Shown here piece by piece: positions 15,817 through 24,845 of a DNA stretch of 64,000 bases. Position 1 is the stretch's first letter. The number at the start of each line of letters is the position of its first letter. This DNA comes from Streptomyces filipinensis. GTDB lineage: Bacteria; Actinomycetota; Actinomycetes; Streptomycetales; Streptomycetaceae. The notes under the pieces were generated by a model that saw only the letters and a program-made list of their open reading frames with translations, ran no database searches and had not been told where the DNA came from. The DNA lies in contig NZ_BMTD01000001.1 of NCBI RefSeq assembly GCF_014649495.1, positions 496,001 through 560,000 on the forward strand, in the 5' to 3' direction. The translations under genes were made by a program, and so were the position numbers.

Positions 15817-17937
15817 GTGATATCCACCGCTATTCGCGTCGCCCGGGTGGGCAGTGCGGCCGAGCTGACCGCGGCGGCCCTCATGATCCTGGGCTTCCCG
15901 GCGCTCATGCTGGCCGCGCTCGTCCCGAGCGTGCCCGCCTTCGCGGCCCTGGCCGCCGTGACGTACCTGGCGGACCACTATCTGCACCGCAAGGGCAGCT
16001 ACCTGATCAACCGCCTCAGCAAGATCCGGGCGGGCCTGTCGATCCGCTTCCTGATCCGGCAGCTGCTGCTGATCCTGCTGCTGGCCCGTCTGTCGCACGC
16101 GGACGACCTGATCTTCTACGGCGCCGTCGCCTGCTTCATCGCCTTCTACGGCCTCCAGGCCCCGCACGGCGCGCTGGTCACCCTCATCCGCAACCGCCGC
16201 CGGATGCCGGTCGCCACCCGCAACATCGACCTGAAGTCCCGCATCCGCATCCCGGACGCCCCGCCGCGCAAGCTGCTGCACCGCAGCGCGGAGAAGATGC
16301 TCCACCTCGACCTGTGCGCGATGGTCGGCATCCTGGTCTCCGCCGAGCTGGACTCCTCCGCCGCCGGCTTCGCCGGCATCGGCCTCACCGTCGCCCTGGG
16401 TGTGCTGTACGTCCTGGTGCTCGTGCCGTTCGTGCGCGGTCGGAAGATCCCGCCGAGGGGCGATGTGGTCCTCGCCGCGGTCGACGACTGGCTGGCCTCC
16501 TACAAGCCCGAGACGGCTCTGTACTTCTCCGGCTCCAAGGACTCCGCGTACCAGGTCAACATGTGGCTGGAGACGATGGAGCAGCTGGACACCCGGCCGC
16601 TGATCATCCTGCGCGAGCGGGCCATCCTGAACAGCCTCGCGCCGACCACGGTCCCCGTCATCTGCGTGCCCGGAGGGGTGCACCTGATGAACATGGACCT
16701 GTCGACCGTGCGCGTCGCCCTGTACGCGGCCAACGTCGGCAAGAACATCCACATGCTGCGCGTGCCCACGATGAAGCACGTCTTCATCGGTCACGGCGAC
16801 AGTGACAAGCTCGCCAGCGTCAACCCGTACAGCAAGGTCTACGACGAGGTGTGGACCGCCGGCCGGGCCGGCCGGGACCGCTACGCCATCGCCGACGTCG
16901 GCGTCCGGGACGACGACATCGTGGAGGTCGGCCGCCCGCAGCTCGCGCCGATCCAGAGCTGGCAGGGCGTGCCCGAGGACCGCATCCCGACGGTTCTCTA
17001 CGCGCCGACCTGGGAGGGTTGGGACGGCAACCCCGGCAACACCTCCGTCGTGCTCGCCGGCGAGAACATCGTGCGCAAGCTCGTCGCGGCCGACCCGCCG
17101 GTGCGCGTCCTGTACAAGCCGCACCCGTTCACCGGCACCGTCAGCAAGGAGGCCGGCGCCGCGCACAAGCGGATCACCGCGCTGGTCGAGAAGGCCGCCG
17201 CCGAGCGCGGCGCCGACTCCCGCTTCACCGGCGACGGGGCTGCCATCGCCGCGGCCAAGGCCGAGCTGGCCCGGATCGAGGCGCGGCTCGCCGAGCTGGC
17301 CGCGGCCCGCGGCGACCGGGGCGACGAGGCCGAGGCCACCCGCGAAGGCGTCGTCGACGTGGCCCGGCACGAGGAGATCGCCCGGCTGCGCACCGAGTGG
17401 AACACCGCCTACTGGCGCTCCTTCCCCGCCCACGAGCACCGCGTGATCACGGGCGCCGAACCGCGCCTGTACGACTGCTTCAACGTCTCCGACGCGATGG
17501 TCTCGGACATCTCCTCGGTGGTCTCCGACTTCATCGCGAGCGGCAAGCCCTACGCGGTCACCGACTCCGGCGAGCTCGGCCACGAGGAGTTCAGGCGGCA
17601 GAACACGGCCGTGCGCGCCGCGGTGATCCTGTCCAACGACGCGGCCGAGCTGGGCGGCCTGCTGGACGCCGTGCGCGACCCGTCCGCCGACCCGCTGATG
17701 GGCGCCCGCACGGAGCTGAAGCGGTATCTGCTGGGCCCGGACGAGCCGCGGTCCATCGACCAGTTCAACGCCGCGGTGGCCGGTCTGGCCCTGAAGTCCG
17801 AGGCCCGCAACGTCGGCCAGGAGTCCCGGCTGGGCGCCGCCAACGCGGACCCCGCCGAGACCGCCGAGCTGACCAACGCGGTGCCCGGGCAGCGGACCGC
17901 GTCCGCCGGCGACCCGGACGGTGTGAACGCGGGCTGA
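15817..17937 (+). CDS. CDP-glycerol glycerophosphotransferase-family polymerase (TagF-like)
   Basis: 706 residues. The N-terminal 210 residues hold several hydrophobic segments, so it is anchored at the membrane. The GT-B-type catalytic region follows, with FIGHGDSDK (catalytic-His region), LYAPTWEGW, LYKPHPF (about residue 433) and DCFNVSDAMVSDISS (about 552-567), all hallmarks of Glyphos_transf enzymes that transfer alditol phosphate from CDP-alditols to teichoic acid chains. An Ala/Glu/Arg-rich helical insert (about residues 475-530) interrupts the usual spacing between KPHP and the VSD motif. The GTG at 15817 is used. With the upstream CDP-alditol enzyme this forms a donor-synthesis and polymerisation pair. 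Confidence 0.88.
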   Translation: MISTAIRVARVGSAAELTAAALMILGFPALMLAALVPSVPAFAALAAVTYLADHYLHRKGSYLINRLSKIRAGLSIRFLIRQLLLILLLARLSHADDLIFYGAVACFIAFYGLQAPHGALVTLIRNRRRMPVATRNIDLKSRIRIPDAPPRKLLHRSAEKMLHLDLCAMVGILVSAELDSSAAGFAGIGLTVALGVLYVLVLVPFVRGRKIPPRGDVVLAAVDDWLASYKPETALYFSGSKDSAYQVNMWLETMEQLDTRPLIILRERAILNSLAPTTVPVICVPGGVHLMNMDLSTVRVALYAANVGKNIHMLRVPTMKHVFIGHGDSDKLASVNPYSKVYDEVWTAGRAGRDRYAIADVGVRDDDIVEVGRPQLAPIQSWQGVPEDRIPTVLYAPTWEGWDGNPGNTSVVLAGENIVRKLVAADPPVRVLYKPHPFTGTVSKEAGAAHKRITALVEKAAAERGADSRFTGDGAAIAAAKAELARIEARLAELAAARGDRGDEAEATREGVVDVARHEEIARLRTEWNTAYWRSFPAHEHRVITGAEPRLYDCFNVSDAMVSDISSVVSDFIASGKPYAVTDSGELGHEEFRRQNTAVRAAVILSNDAAELGGLLDAVRDPSADPLMGARTELKRYLLGPDEPRSIDQFNAAVAGLALKSEARNVGQESRLGAANADPAETAELTNAVPGQRTASAGDPDGVNAG

Positions 17938-17976
17938 TCCCCGCCGTCACCACGCGGGCTGAGCCCGCCGTCACGA

Positions 17977-18010
17977 GGGCCGGCCCCGGGAGCGATCCCG
18001 GGGCCGGCCC
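17977..18010 (+). terminator. Strong terminator after the polymerase gene
   Basis: Perfect 15-base stem GGGCCGGCCCCGGGA / TCCCGGGGCCGGCCC with a GCGA tetraloop, followed by TTTCG. The remaining gap to 18238 holds a small hairpin CCCTAC-GTACT-GTAGGG (18049-18065) and otherwise no recognised signal. Confidence 0.85.
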
Positions 18011-18238
18011 TTTCGCGTCTCTTACCTGGGATGAGGGTCTCTTACCGACCCTACGTACTGTAGGGCGGGAGCGGTGAGCGGATCCCTGCTTTCCGAATCC
18101 TGTGTGACGTACACCACTGATTGCCCCGCACAGGGCAACCGCTTGCACCAGTCGCCCGTCTAACAGGGCGCCAATAAGGTGAAACGCGGGGAATATTCCG
18201 GGAATGTCCTGGGAAAGTTCCGTTGACAAGGGGGAAGA

Positions 18239-19450
18239 GTGACCGTCGTGCCGCAGCCTGATGTGAGCGTGATCATCGGGGCGTACGAAGCGATGCCGTA
18301 CCTGGTCGAGTGCCTGGCGTCCGTCGAGGCGCAGACCATCGACCCGGCGCGCCTGGAGGTCATCGCGGTCGACGACGGTTCCACGGACGGCACCGCGCAG
18401 TGTCTGGACGAGTTCGCGGCCCGCGCCCCCATGCCGGTCACGGTCATCCACCAGGAGAACTCCGGCGGCCCCAGCGGTCCCCGCAACGTCGGCCTCGGCA
18501 AGGCGGCCGGGCGCTACGTCTTCTTCCTCGACGCCGACGACCGGCTCGGCCCCGAGGCCCTGGAACGCATGGTCGCCATGGGCGACGAGAACGGCACCGA
18601 CGTGGTCCTCGGCAAGGTCGAGGGCATCAACCGCATCGCTCCGAAGTCCATGTGGGGCAAGACCCTCGGCCGGACCGACGTCTTCTCCTCCAACATCAAG
18701 TTCACGCTGAGCGCGCAGAAGCTGTTCCGCCGTGAACTGCTGGAGAAGCACGGCATGCGGTTCGACGAGTCGCTGTTCACCGGCGAGGACGCCCTGTTCA
18801 CCCTGGAGGCGTACCTGCGCGCGGACGGCGTCTCCGTCCTCGCCGACTACCCCTGCTACTACCTGGTCGGCCGCGACGACGGCAAGCACGTCACCAAGTC
18901 CGGCAGCTACACCCTGCGCTTCGACTCCGCGCGCGCCCTGATGAAGCTGATCGCGGACATGGTCCCGGCCGGCGACAAGCGCGACCTGCTGATGCTCCGG
19001 CCCTTCCTCATCACCCTGCTCCCGCAGTTCGGGCCCAAGTTCCTCACCGACAGCGAAGAGGTGCGCCGGCACAAGTTGGAGCTGGCCAAGCCGCTGATGG
19101 AGGCCTACTGGACGCCCGGCGTGGCCCGCCGCCTGAAGGTCCACGAGCGGCTGCGGCTGCACCTGGTCGCCCTGCAGCGGTCCGATCTGCTGCTCGACGT
19201 CGTCAAGTTCGTCAAGGCGAAGAAGCAGGCCGCCGCGATCCTGGAGAAGCGCGGCACCCGCGTCTACCTCGTCTACCCGCACTTCCGGTCCAAGACGGCC
19301 GGTGTTCCCGACGACATCTACCTCGCCGAGCCCCGCGAGGCGCGCGCCTTCCACGGCTACCGCGAGGCCGCCGCCAACTCCTTCCTGCGCCGGGCGCTGC
19401 GCAAGGTGCGGCGCATGATGTCGGCGAGGGAGTTCAAGGCGGCCGCCTGA
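18239..19450 (+). CDS. GT2-family glycosyltransferase
   Basis: 403 residues. The GT-A fold comes first: VSVIIGAYEAMPYLVECL, VDDGSTDGT for nucleotide-sugar binding, FFLDADDRL with the metal-binding DxD, and FTGEDALF supplying the catalytic base. The C-terminal 180 residues are helical and basic (a TarS/TagE-like accessory region is possible), ending in a basic tail that could sit on the membrane surface. The start is the GTG at 18239 preceded by GGGGGAA. Position next to the CDP-alditol enzyme and polymerase suggests it adds sugar residues to the same glycopolymer; donor and acceptor are unknown. It has its own terminator at 19485. Confidence 0.88.
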   Translation: MTVVPQPDVSVIIGAYEAMPYLVECLASVEAQTIDPARLEVIAVDDGSTDGTAQCLDEFAARAPMPVTVIHQENSGGPSGPRNVGLGKAAGRYVFFLDADDRLGPEALERMVAMGDENGTDVVLGKVEGINRIAPKSMWGKTLGRTDVFSSNIKFTLSAQKLFRRELLEKHGMRFDESLFTGEDALFTLEAYLRADGVSVLADYPCYYLVGRDDGKHVTKSGSYTLRFDSARALMKLIADMVPAGDKRDLLMLRPFLITLLPQFGPKFLTDSEEVRRHKLELAKPLMEAYWTPGVARRLKVHERLRLHLVALQRSDLLLDVVKFVKAKKQAAAILEKRGTRVYLVYPHFRSKTAGVPDDIYLAEPREARAFHGYREAAANSFLRRALRKVRRMMSAREFKAAA

Positions 19451-19484
19451 CCGGCCCGGTCCGCTACTGCCTGCCCGACTGCAG

Positions 19485-19502
19485 CGCCCGCCGCAGCGGG
19501 CG
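19485..19502 (+). terminator. Hairpin after the glycosyltransferase gene
   Basis: CGCCCGC-CGCA-GCGGGCG, 34 bases after the stop. The rest of 19451-19735 shows no gene; TAGATT at 19678-19683 could be a -10 for proB but has no matching -35. Confidence 0.6.
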
Positions 19503-19735
19503 GCCCACCACACGGCGGGCGCCGGGCTCGTGCCCTGCGCCGAACTACGATCCGTGGGAGACGACCTCGGTGTCCGGCGTCTGGTGCGACCCTTTGCCGT
19601 GCGCACACCGTGAGCGAAGCGCTACGCACCGCCTGTCCGGAGGCTGGACCGGTGGGCGCCGGGCGATCCACTTCGCGTAGATTGCCGTACGGGCAGCCGG
19701 AACCGCGCGCAGCGGCAGAAGGAACAGAGGACAAG

Positions 19736-20863
19736 GTGGCAAGGGCAAGGCAGGCCGTGGGCGAGGCCCGCAGGATCGTCGTCAAGGTGGGCTCCTCGTC
19801 GCTGACCACCGCGGCCGGCGGACTGGACGCCGACCGCGTGGACGCGCTGGTCGACGTGCTGGCCAAGAGCCGCAGCGGGGGAGAGCGGGAGGTCGTGCTC
19901 GTCTCCTCCGGCGCCATCGCCGCCGGCCTCGCGCCGCTGGGACTGCGCCGCCGCCCCAAGGACCTCGCCCGCCAGCAGGCCGCCGCCAGCGTCGGCCAGG
20001 GTCTGCTCGTCGCCCGCTACACCGCCTCCTTCGCCCGCTACGGCGTCCGCGTCGGCCAGGTCCTGCTCACCAGCGACGACATGAGCCGCCGCGCCCACCA
20101 CCGCAACGCCTCCCGCACCCTCGACAAGCTCCTCGCGATGGGCGCGTTCCCGATCGTCAACGAGAACGACACGGTGGCCACCGACGAGATCCGCTTCGGC
20201 GACAACGACCGCCTCGCCGCCCTCGTCGCCCACCTCGTCCACGCCGACCTCCTCGTCCTCCTCTCCGACGTCGACGGCGTCTACGACGGCGACCCCAGCA
20301 GGCCCGGCACGTCCCGGATAGCTCAGGTGCGCGGGCCGGAGGACCTGGCCGAGGTCGAGATCGGCAGCGCGGGCAAGGCAGGGGTCGGCACCGGCGGGAT
20401 GGTCACCAAGGTCGAGGCCGCCCGGATCGCGGCCGCCGCCGGCATCCCCGTGGTGCTGACCAGCGCCGTGCACGCGGCGGACGCGCTGAGCGGCGGCGAC
20501 ACCGGCACCTACTTCCACCCGACCGGCAAGCGCTCCGCCGACCGGCTGCTGTGGCTGCAGCACGCCTCCACCCCGCAGGGCGCGCTGATCCTGGACGACG
20601 GCGCGGTGGACGCCGTCGTGAAGCGCCGCACGTCCCTGCTGCCCGCCGGAATCGCCGCCGTGGAGGGCGAGTTCAGCGCCGGCGACCCCGTCGAGCTGCG
20701 CGACACGGCGGGCCGCGCGGTGGCCCGGGGGCTCGTCAACTTCGACGCCAAGGAGATCCCCCGGCTGATCGGGCGTTCGACCCGCGAGCTGGCCCGCGAG
20801 CTGGGCCCGGCGTACGAACGCGAGGTCGTACACAGGGACGACCTGGTGCTCCTGCACGCGTGA
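19736..20863 (+). CDS. proB: Glutamate 5-kinase
   Basis: 375 residues. Catalyses the first step of proline synthesis, ATP-dependent phosphorylation of glutamate. The amino-acid kinase domain starts RRIVVKVGSSSLTT and contains VLVSSGAI, NENDTVAT and LLSDVDGVYDG; GTGGMVTKVEAA is the phosphate-binding segment. A C-terminal PUA domain (about 285-365) is present, as in the long bacterial form. The GTG at 19736 follows AGAGG; the upstream GTG at 19610 would add 42 poorly conserved residues. proA follows but is separated by a small gene and its own -10 box, so this is not a simple proBA operon. Confidence 0.97.
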   Translation: MARARQAVGEARRIVVKVGSSSLTTAAGGLDADRVDALVDVLAKSRSGGEREVVLVSSGAIAAGLAPLGLRRRPKDLARQQAAASVGQGLLVARYTASFARYGVRVGQVLLTSDDMSRRAHHRNASRTLDKLLAMGAFPIVNENDTVATDEIRFGDNDRLAALVAHLVHADLLVLLSDVDGVYDGDPSRPGTSRIAQVRGPEDLAEVEIGSAGKAGVGTGGMVTKVEAARIAAAAGIPVVLTSAVHAADALSGGDTGTYFHPTGKRSADRLLWLQHASTPQGALILDDGAVDAVVKRRTSLLPAGIAAVEGEFSAGDPVELRDTAGRAVARGLVNFDAKEIPRLIGRSTRELARELGPAYEREVVHRDDLVLLHA

Positions 20864-20971
20864 CTGTCGCAAAGCAACGCGTAAAACGGGGCGTAAGGAC
20901 CGACCCCGGTGGGGGACGTTCCGTAAAACCACCACGCGGAGCCCTGCGGCCTGCTCAACTTTGTGTCTGGG

Positions 20972-20990
20972 ACGTGTTGCAGGAACACGT
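20972..20990 (+). terminator. Hairpin between proB and the small gene
   Basis: ACGTGTT-GCAGG-AACACGT, a seven-base stem in the 169-base gap, ending 30 bases before the ribosome site of the small gene. Terminator or operator. Confidence 0.45.
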
Positions 20991-21032
20991 TCCATCAAGG
21001 GGCCATGCGAGCCATGCGTGAAGGAGGCCGTC

Positions 21033-21458
21033 GTGAGACGAGCGCGCCCTGGGGCGACGTCGCGCGGTGCTCTGACGAGCGTCGCCGCCGGGGACGTCTA
21101 CGAGGAGCCCAAGGACCTGCCCCGGCTGTGGCACGTCACCCTCAGCGTCTCCGGGGAGCACGTCCCCCTGTCCGACCTGCGCCGGGCCCTGGAACAGCTG
21201 GCGCATGACCACCCCTTCCTGCTGACCAGCAGATACGCCACCGACCACGCCGAGATCCGGTACTGGGAAGAGGCCCGCGACCTGCACGACGCCGCCGCCG
21301 TGGCACTGCGCCTGTGGGGCGAGCACCGGCAGAGTGCCGGGCTGCCCGCCTGGGAGATCGTCGGCCTGGAGGTCATCGACCGCGAGACCTACCACCACCG
21401 CATCGCCGAGGGCTACGGCCCGGCGCCGGCCACGCCGGTGGGAGTGCATCCGTTCTGA
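21033..21458 (+). CDS. Conserved small actinobacterial protein, unknown function
   Basis: 141 residues, no signal peptide or membrane segment. Composition is mixed alpha/beta: LWHVTLSVSGEHVPLSDLRRAL, then HPFLLTSRYATDHAEIRYWEEA and ALRLWGEHRQSAGLPAWEI. The pattern of a strand, a helix opening with PLSDLRRALEQL and an RYWEEARDL segment suggests a compact ACT- or ferredoxin-like fold, but that is inference. I choose the GTG at 21033 because a near-perfect AAGGAGG (21021-21027) precedes it; longer forms have no such site. It lies between proB and proA in the same direction. Confidence 0.75.
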   Translation: MRRARPGATSRGALTSVAAGDVYEEPKDLPRLWHVTLSVSGEHVPLSDLRRALEQLAHDHPFLLTSRYATDHAEIRYWEEARDLHDAAAVALRLWGEHRQSAGLPAWEIVGLEVIDRETYHHRIAEGYGPAPATPVGVHPF

Positions 21459-21660
21459 GCGGGAGGCCGTGAGCGTGAGCGGCACGCGGGCCGGACGCGG
21501 GCCGGACGGCGGCTCCGAGCGGGCGGGCGCCGGAGCGAGCGGCGGGTTTCGAGCGTCCGGGCGCCGGATCTGGGCTGCCCGAGCCCCAGGGGGAGTGGTT
21601 CGCCCCTTTTAGGGTGTCTCGGGGTGTGGGACGACGGCTGAACGGTGCCGCGCCGCGCAC

Positions 21661-21666
21661 TACCCT
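21661..21666 (+). promoter_or_regulatory. -10 box for leaderless proA
   Basis: TACCCT ends six bases before the proA ATG, placing the predicted transcription start at or next to the A of the start codon. No Shine-Dalgarno is present. The -35 is weak. Confidence 0.5.
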
Positions 21667-21672
21667 TCCCCC

Positions 21673-22959
21673 ATGACCACGCTCTCGCCGTACGACTCGA
21701 TGTCCCCGGTCACCCAGGCCGCCTACCGGGCCAAGGCCGCCGCCGCCGACCTCGCGCCGCTCCCGCGCGCCGAGAAGGACGACGCGCTGCTCGCCATCGC
21801 CGACGCCCTGGAGGTCCGTACCAGCGAGATCGTCGAGGCCAACGCCAAGGACATCGCCAAGGCCCGGGAGAGCGGCACCAGCGAGGCCATCGTCGACCGG
21901 CTCACCCTCACCCCCGAGCGGGTCCGCGCCATCGCCTCCGACGTCCGGGACGTGGCGAAGCTGCCCGACCCGGTCGGTGAGGTCGTCCGTGGCTCCACCC
22001 TCCCCAACGGCATCGACCTGCGCCAGGTCCGGGTGCCGCTCGGCGTCGTCGGCATCATCTACGAAGCCCGCCCGAACGTCACCGTCGACGCCGCCGCCCT
22101 CTGCCTGAAGGCCGGCAACGCCGTCCTGCTGCGCGGCTCCGCCTCCGCCTACGAGTCCAACACCGCCCTCGTCCGCGTCATCCGCGACGCCGTCGGCGGC
22201 GCCGGGCTGCCCGCCGACGCCGTCCAGCTGGTGCCCGGCGAGAGCCGCGACTCCGTCCGCGAGCTGATGCGCGCCCGCGGCCTGGTCGACGTCCTCATCC
22301 CGCGCGGCGGCGCCTCCCTCATCCAGACCGTGGTCAGCGAGTCCACCGTCCCCGTCATCGAGACCGGCACCGGCAACTGCCACGTCTACGTCGACGCGGC
22401 CGCCGACATCGACATGGCGATCGACATCCTGATCAACTCCAAGGCCCAGCGGGTCAGCGTCTGCAACGCCGCCGAGACCCTCCTGGTCCACCAGGACATC
22501 GCGCCCGAGTTCCTGCCGCGCGCCCTCGACGCCCTCGCCGAGGCCGGCGTCACCGTGCACGCCGACGAGCGCGTGATGGCCTACGCCAAGGACTCCCAGG
22601 CGACGGTCGTGGAGGCCGTGGCCGAGGACTGGGAGACCGAGTACCTCTCGTACGACATCGCCGCCGCCGTCGTCGACTCCCTCGACAAGGCCGTCGAGCA
22701 CATCCGGCTGTGGACCTCCGGCCACACCGAGGCGATCGTCACCACCTCCCAGCAGGCCGCCCGCCGCTTCACCCAGCTGGTCGACTCCACCACCGTCGCC
22801 GTCAACGCCTCCACCCGCTTCACCGACGGCGGCCAGTTCGGCTTCGGCGCGGAGATCGGCATCTCCACGCAGAAGCTGCACGCGCGCGGTCCGATGGGCC
22901 TGCCCGAGCTGACCAGCACCAAGTACATCGTCACCGGCGACGGCCACGTGCGCCCCTGA
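21673..22959 (+). CDS. proA: Gamma-glutamyl phosphate reductase
   Basis: 428 residues. Reduces gamma-glutamyl phosphate to glutamate semialdehyde with NADPH, the second step of proline synthesis. Family signatures: [53 protein letters not shown], and the catalytic cysteine in [12 protein letters not shown] near residue 263. Near the C-terminus, [19 protein letters not shown] and [11 protein letters not shown] complete the match. The ATG at 21673 gives the usual length. Transcription is probably leaderless from TACCCT at 21661. Confidence 0.97.
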   Translation: MTTLSPYDSMSPVTQAAYRAKAAAADLAPLPRAEKDDALLAIADALEVRTSEIVEANAKDIAKARESGTSEAIVDRLTLTPERVRAIASDVRDVAKLPDPVGEVVRGSTLPNGIDLRQVRVPLGVVGIIYEARPNVTVDAAALCLKAGNAVLLRGSASAYESNTALVRVIRDAVGGAGLPADAVQLVPGESRDSVRELMRARGLVDVLIPRGGASLIQTVVSESTVPVIETGTGNCHVYVDAAADIDMAIDILINSKAQRVSVCNAAETLLVHQDIAPEFLPRALDALAEAGVTVHADERVMAYAKDSQATVVEAVAEDWETEYLSYDIAAAVVDSLDKAVEHIRLWTSGHTEAIVTTSQQAARRFTQLVDSTTVAVNASTRFTDGGQFGFGAEIGISTQKLHARGPMGLPELTSTKYIVTGDGHVRP

Positions 22960-23089
22960 GACCCACCCGTTCGGCCGTACGTCCCGGGGGCGGCCGCCGT
23001 GCGGCCCCGGGGTGCGGCGGCACGTCCGAAAGGTGTCTCATCAGGCGGATGAATTTCCATACCGTCTGCCCAAATTGACCCCCCAGGTC

Positions 23090-23095
23090 TACTCT
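23090..23095 (+). promoter_or_regulatory. -10 box for a leaderless transcript (first SVVFDE gene)
   Basis: TACTCT lies six bases before the GTG at 23102 and there is no ribosome site, so the transcript probably starts at the start codon. The same hexamer and spacing precede the paralogous gene at 23763. Confidence 0.55.
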
Positions 23096-23101
23096 GGATC
23101 C

Positions 23102-23674
23102 GTGCCGGAGGACGTGGGGGGCACGCCGTTCCGTGACGGCTGGGAGCCCGACGACGACCACGACCGCGGGGTGTCGGACGAAGAGTTCGCCTCCGTGGTC
23201 TTCGACGAGGCCTTCGTACAGGCGGCGACGTTCCACGAGCCGACCGCCGTCGAACGCCTCCTGGCCGCTGCCCAGGCCAGAGCCGAGGCCTCCGAGGCGG
23301 AGGCCCGCCGCGCCCACGCCCGAGGCGAGCGCTACGACGACGCCTACGGTCCCGAGGGGACCGATTTCGGTCAAGATCCGGACGACGACGAGCTGGAGGA
23401 CACCTATGTCCTCGGCGACCGCCACGGCCCCTTCGGCTCCTACGGCAGACAGGTCCGCTGGCACCGGCCCGTGGCCTGGGTGCTGGCCGTCGTGATGGGC
23501 ATCGGCATGGTCGCCCTGGCCTTCGCCGCCGTCTACCGAGGCGGCTCCGCCGACACCCGTGACGGGATACCCACCCCCGCCTCGACCGGTCTGGAGCAGG
23601 GCAGCGCCGCCGCCCCCTCCGCCTCCGCCGAGACCTCCCAGCCGGCGGCCTCGGCCATCCCGCGCTCCCCCTGA
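23102..23674 (+). CDS. Single-pass membrane protein with SVVFDE motif
   Basis: 190 residues. Acidic cytoplasmic N-half containing FASVVFDEAFVQAATFHEP (about 29-47), an Ala/Glu/Arg helix likely to be coiled coil (55-80), more acidic sequence, then one membrane helix (about 122-143, WVLAVVMGIGMVALAFAAVY), and a short Ser/Ala/Pro-rich outer tail. No enzyme motif. The gene downstream has the same N-terminal motif and layout. Between proA and the nadD block, this is the position of S. coelicolor SCO2584, which I recall as reported to interact with the Mre spore-wall machinery; the equivalence needs checking. GTG 23102 is chosen from the -10 box placement. Confidence 0.72.
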   Translation: MPEDVGGTPFRDGWEPDDDHDRGVSDEEFASVVFDEAFVQAATFHEPTAVERLLAAAQARAEASEAEARRAHARGERYDDAYGPEGTDFGQDPDDDELEDTYVLGDRHGPFGSYGRQVRWHRPVAWVLAVVMGIGMVALAFAAVYRGGSADTRDGIPTPASTGLEQGSAAAPSASAETSQPAASAIPRSP

Positions 23675-23750
23675 ACTCCCGCCCCACTCTTGGTGAGCAC
23701 CTGTCAGAACTTGTCGTGTAGCAGGGCGTTTACCTGAGGCCCACGAGACC

Positions 23751-23756
23751 TACTCT
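23751..23756 (+). promoter_or_regulatory. -10 box for a leaderless transcript (second SVVFDE gene)
   Basis: TACTCT ends six bases before the ATG at 23763, with a possible -35 TTTACC at 23729-23734 (16-base spacer). No Shine-Dalgarno. Twin of the box at 23090. Confidence 0.6.
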
Positions 23757-23762
23757 GAAAGT

Positions 23763-24833
23763 ATGGGCGGGCCTGGAGACCCACCGGAGGGCACACCCGA
23801 GGGCGGCCCCGCCGGTGGAGAGGACGAGTACCGATCCGTCGTGTTCGACGAGTCCTTCGTCCGTGCTGCCCGCCTCCAGGAGTACTCCGCCGAGGAACGG
23901 ATGACCGACCACGCGCCCGCCGTACGCCGCCGCCCGCACCTGCACCGCGGACTCACCCGGCAGGCCCTGATCCTCGTCCTGCTGATCGCCGTCGCCTTCG
24001 GCACCGCGGTCTACATGGGCGTCCGCCACCCCTACAGCACGCCGCAGGCCCGGCGCACCGTGGAACCCCTGCGGACGACGGTGATCCCGCTCGCCCCGAC
24101 GGGAAGGGTGCCGGGCGCCTCCGACGCCGAGAGCCTGTACGCGCACAGCCCCGCCGACCAGTTCGAGATCGGCGCGGAGGGCATACCCCTGCCGGCCTCC
24201 CGCAGCACCGCCCACTTCTCCGACAGCCAGGTGGTGACCGCCCTCACCACCGCCAAGGACTACATCGTCCGCTCCTCGCTCTACCCCGAGGTGCTGACCG
24301 GCCGCCAGGTGCACCCCGCGCGGACCCTCCTCGACGCCGACCAGCTCGACCAGTTCGACCAGAGCATCCGCCACCCGGCGGCGGACGGCCGGCACGCCGC
24401 CACCGGCTGGCTGGTCCGTCTCGACCCCTCCCGCGTCCAGCTCGCCGACGACCGCGTCCGCGTCCAGGGCGACCTGCAGGCCACCGAGACCGACACGGGC
24501 ACGCTGGAGGTCACCGCCGACCACACCTTCGTCTACGCCCTGCGCCCCACCGGCGCCGCGGCGAACGCACCCGCGTCCCTGTTCACCGTCCGCCGCGAGC
24601 TGACCTTCCGCCTGACCCGCGACGACCTGCGCACCCACCAGGTCCAGCTGGTCACGTCCTCTGTGCAGGCGGGCCCGCTCGCCTGCGCCGAGGACTCCGC
24701 CGCCTACCTCCGCCCGCTCCTGGCCGGCCAGACGGCCCGCACCGGCGCCCCCGCGGGCACCGATCCCTACGAGACGGACAGCCCCGCGGCCCTGTGCGGG
24801 ACGCTGGCCACCAGGGCTCAGCCGACGGTGTGA
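23763..24833 (+). CDS. Single-pass membrane protein with SVVFDE motif and extracellular domain
   Basis: 356 residues. The first 62 residues are cytoplasmic and contain YRSVVFDESFVRAARLQEYSA (about 23-43), clearly related to the protein encoded just upstream. One membrane helix follows (about 66-86, ALILVLLIAVAFGTAVYMGV). The 270-residue outer part is predicted mixed alpha/beta with no recognised enzyme motif; two cysteines near its C-terminus (ACAEDS and ALCGTL) could form a disulfide. Type II orientation is inferred from the basic residues before the helix. It ends 12 bases before the convergent M48 protease gene. Partner or substrate unknown; a wall-synthesis role is suggested only by the neighbourhood. 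Confidence 0.72.
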   Translation: MGGPGDPPEGTPEGGPAGGEDEYRSVVFDESFVRAARLQEYSAEERMTDHAPAVRRRPHLHRGLTRQALILVLLIAVAFGTAVYMGVRHPYSTPQARRTVEPLRTTVIPLAPTGRVPGASDAESLYAHSPADQFEIGAEGIPLPASRSTAHFSDSQVVTALTTAKDYIVRSSLYPEVLTGRQVHPARTLLDADQLDQFDQSIRHPAADGRHAATGWLVRLDPSRVQLADDRVRVQGDLQATETDTGTLEVTADHTFVYALRPTGAAANAPASLFTVRRELTFRLTRDDLRTHQVQLVTSSVQAGPLACAEDSAAYLRPLLAGQTARTGAPAGTDPYETDSPAALCGTLATRAQPTV

Positions 24834-24845
24834 CGCCGGCCGGCT

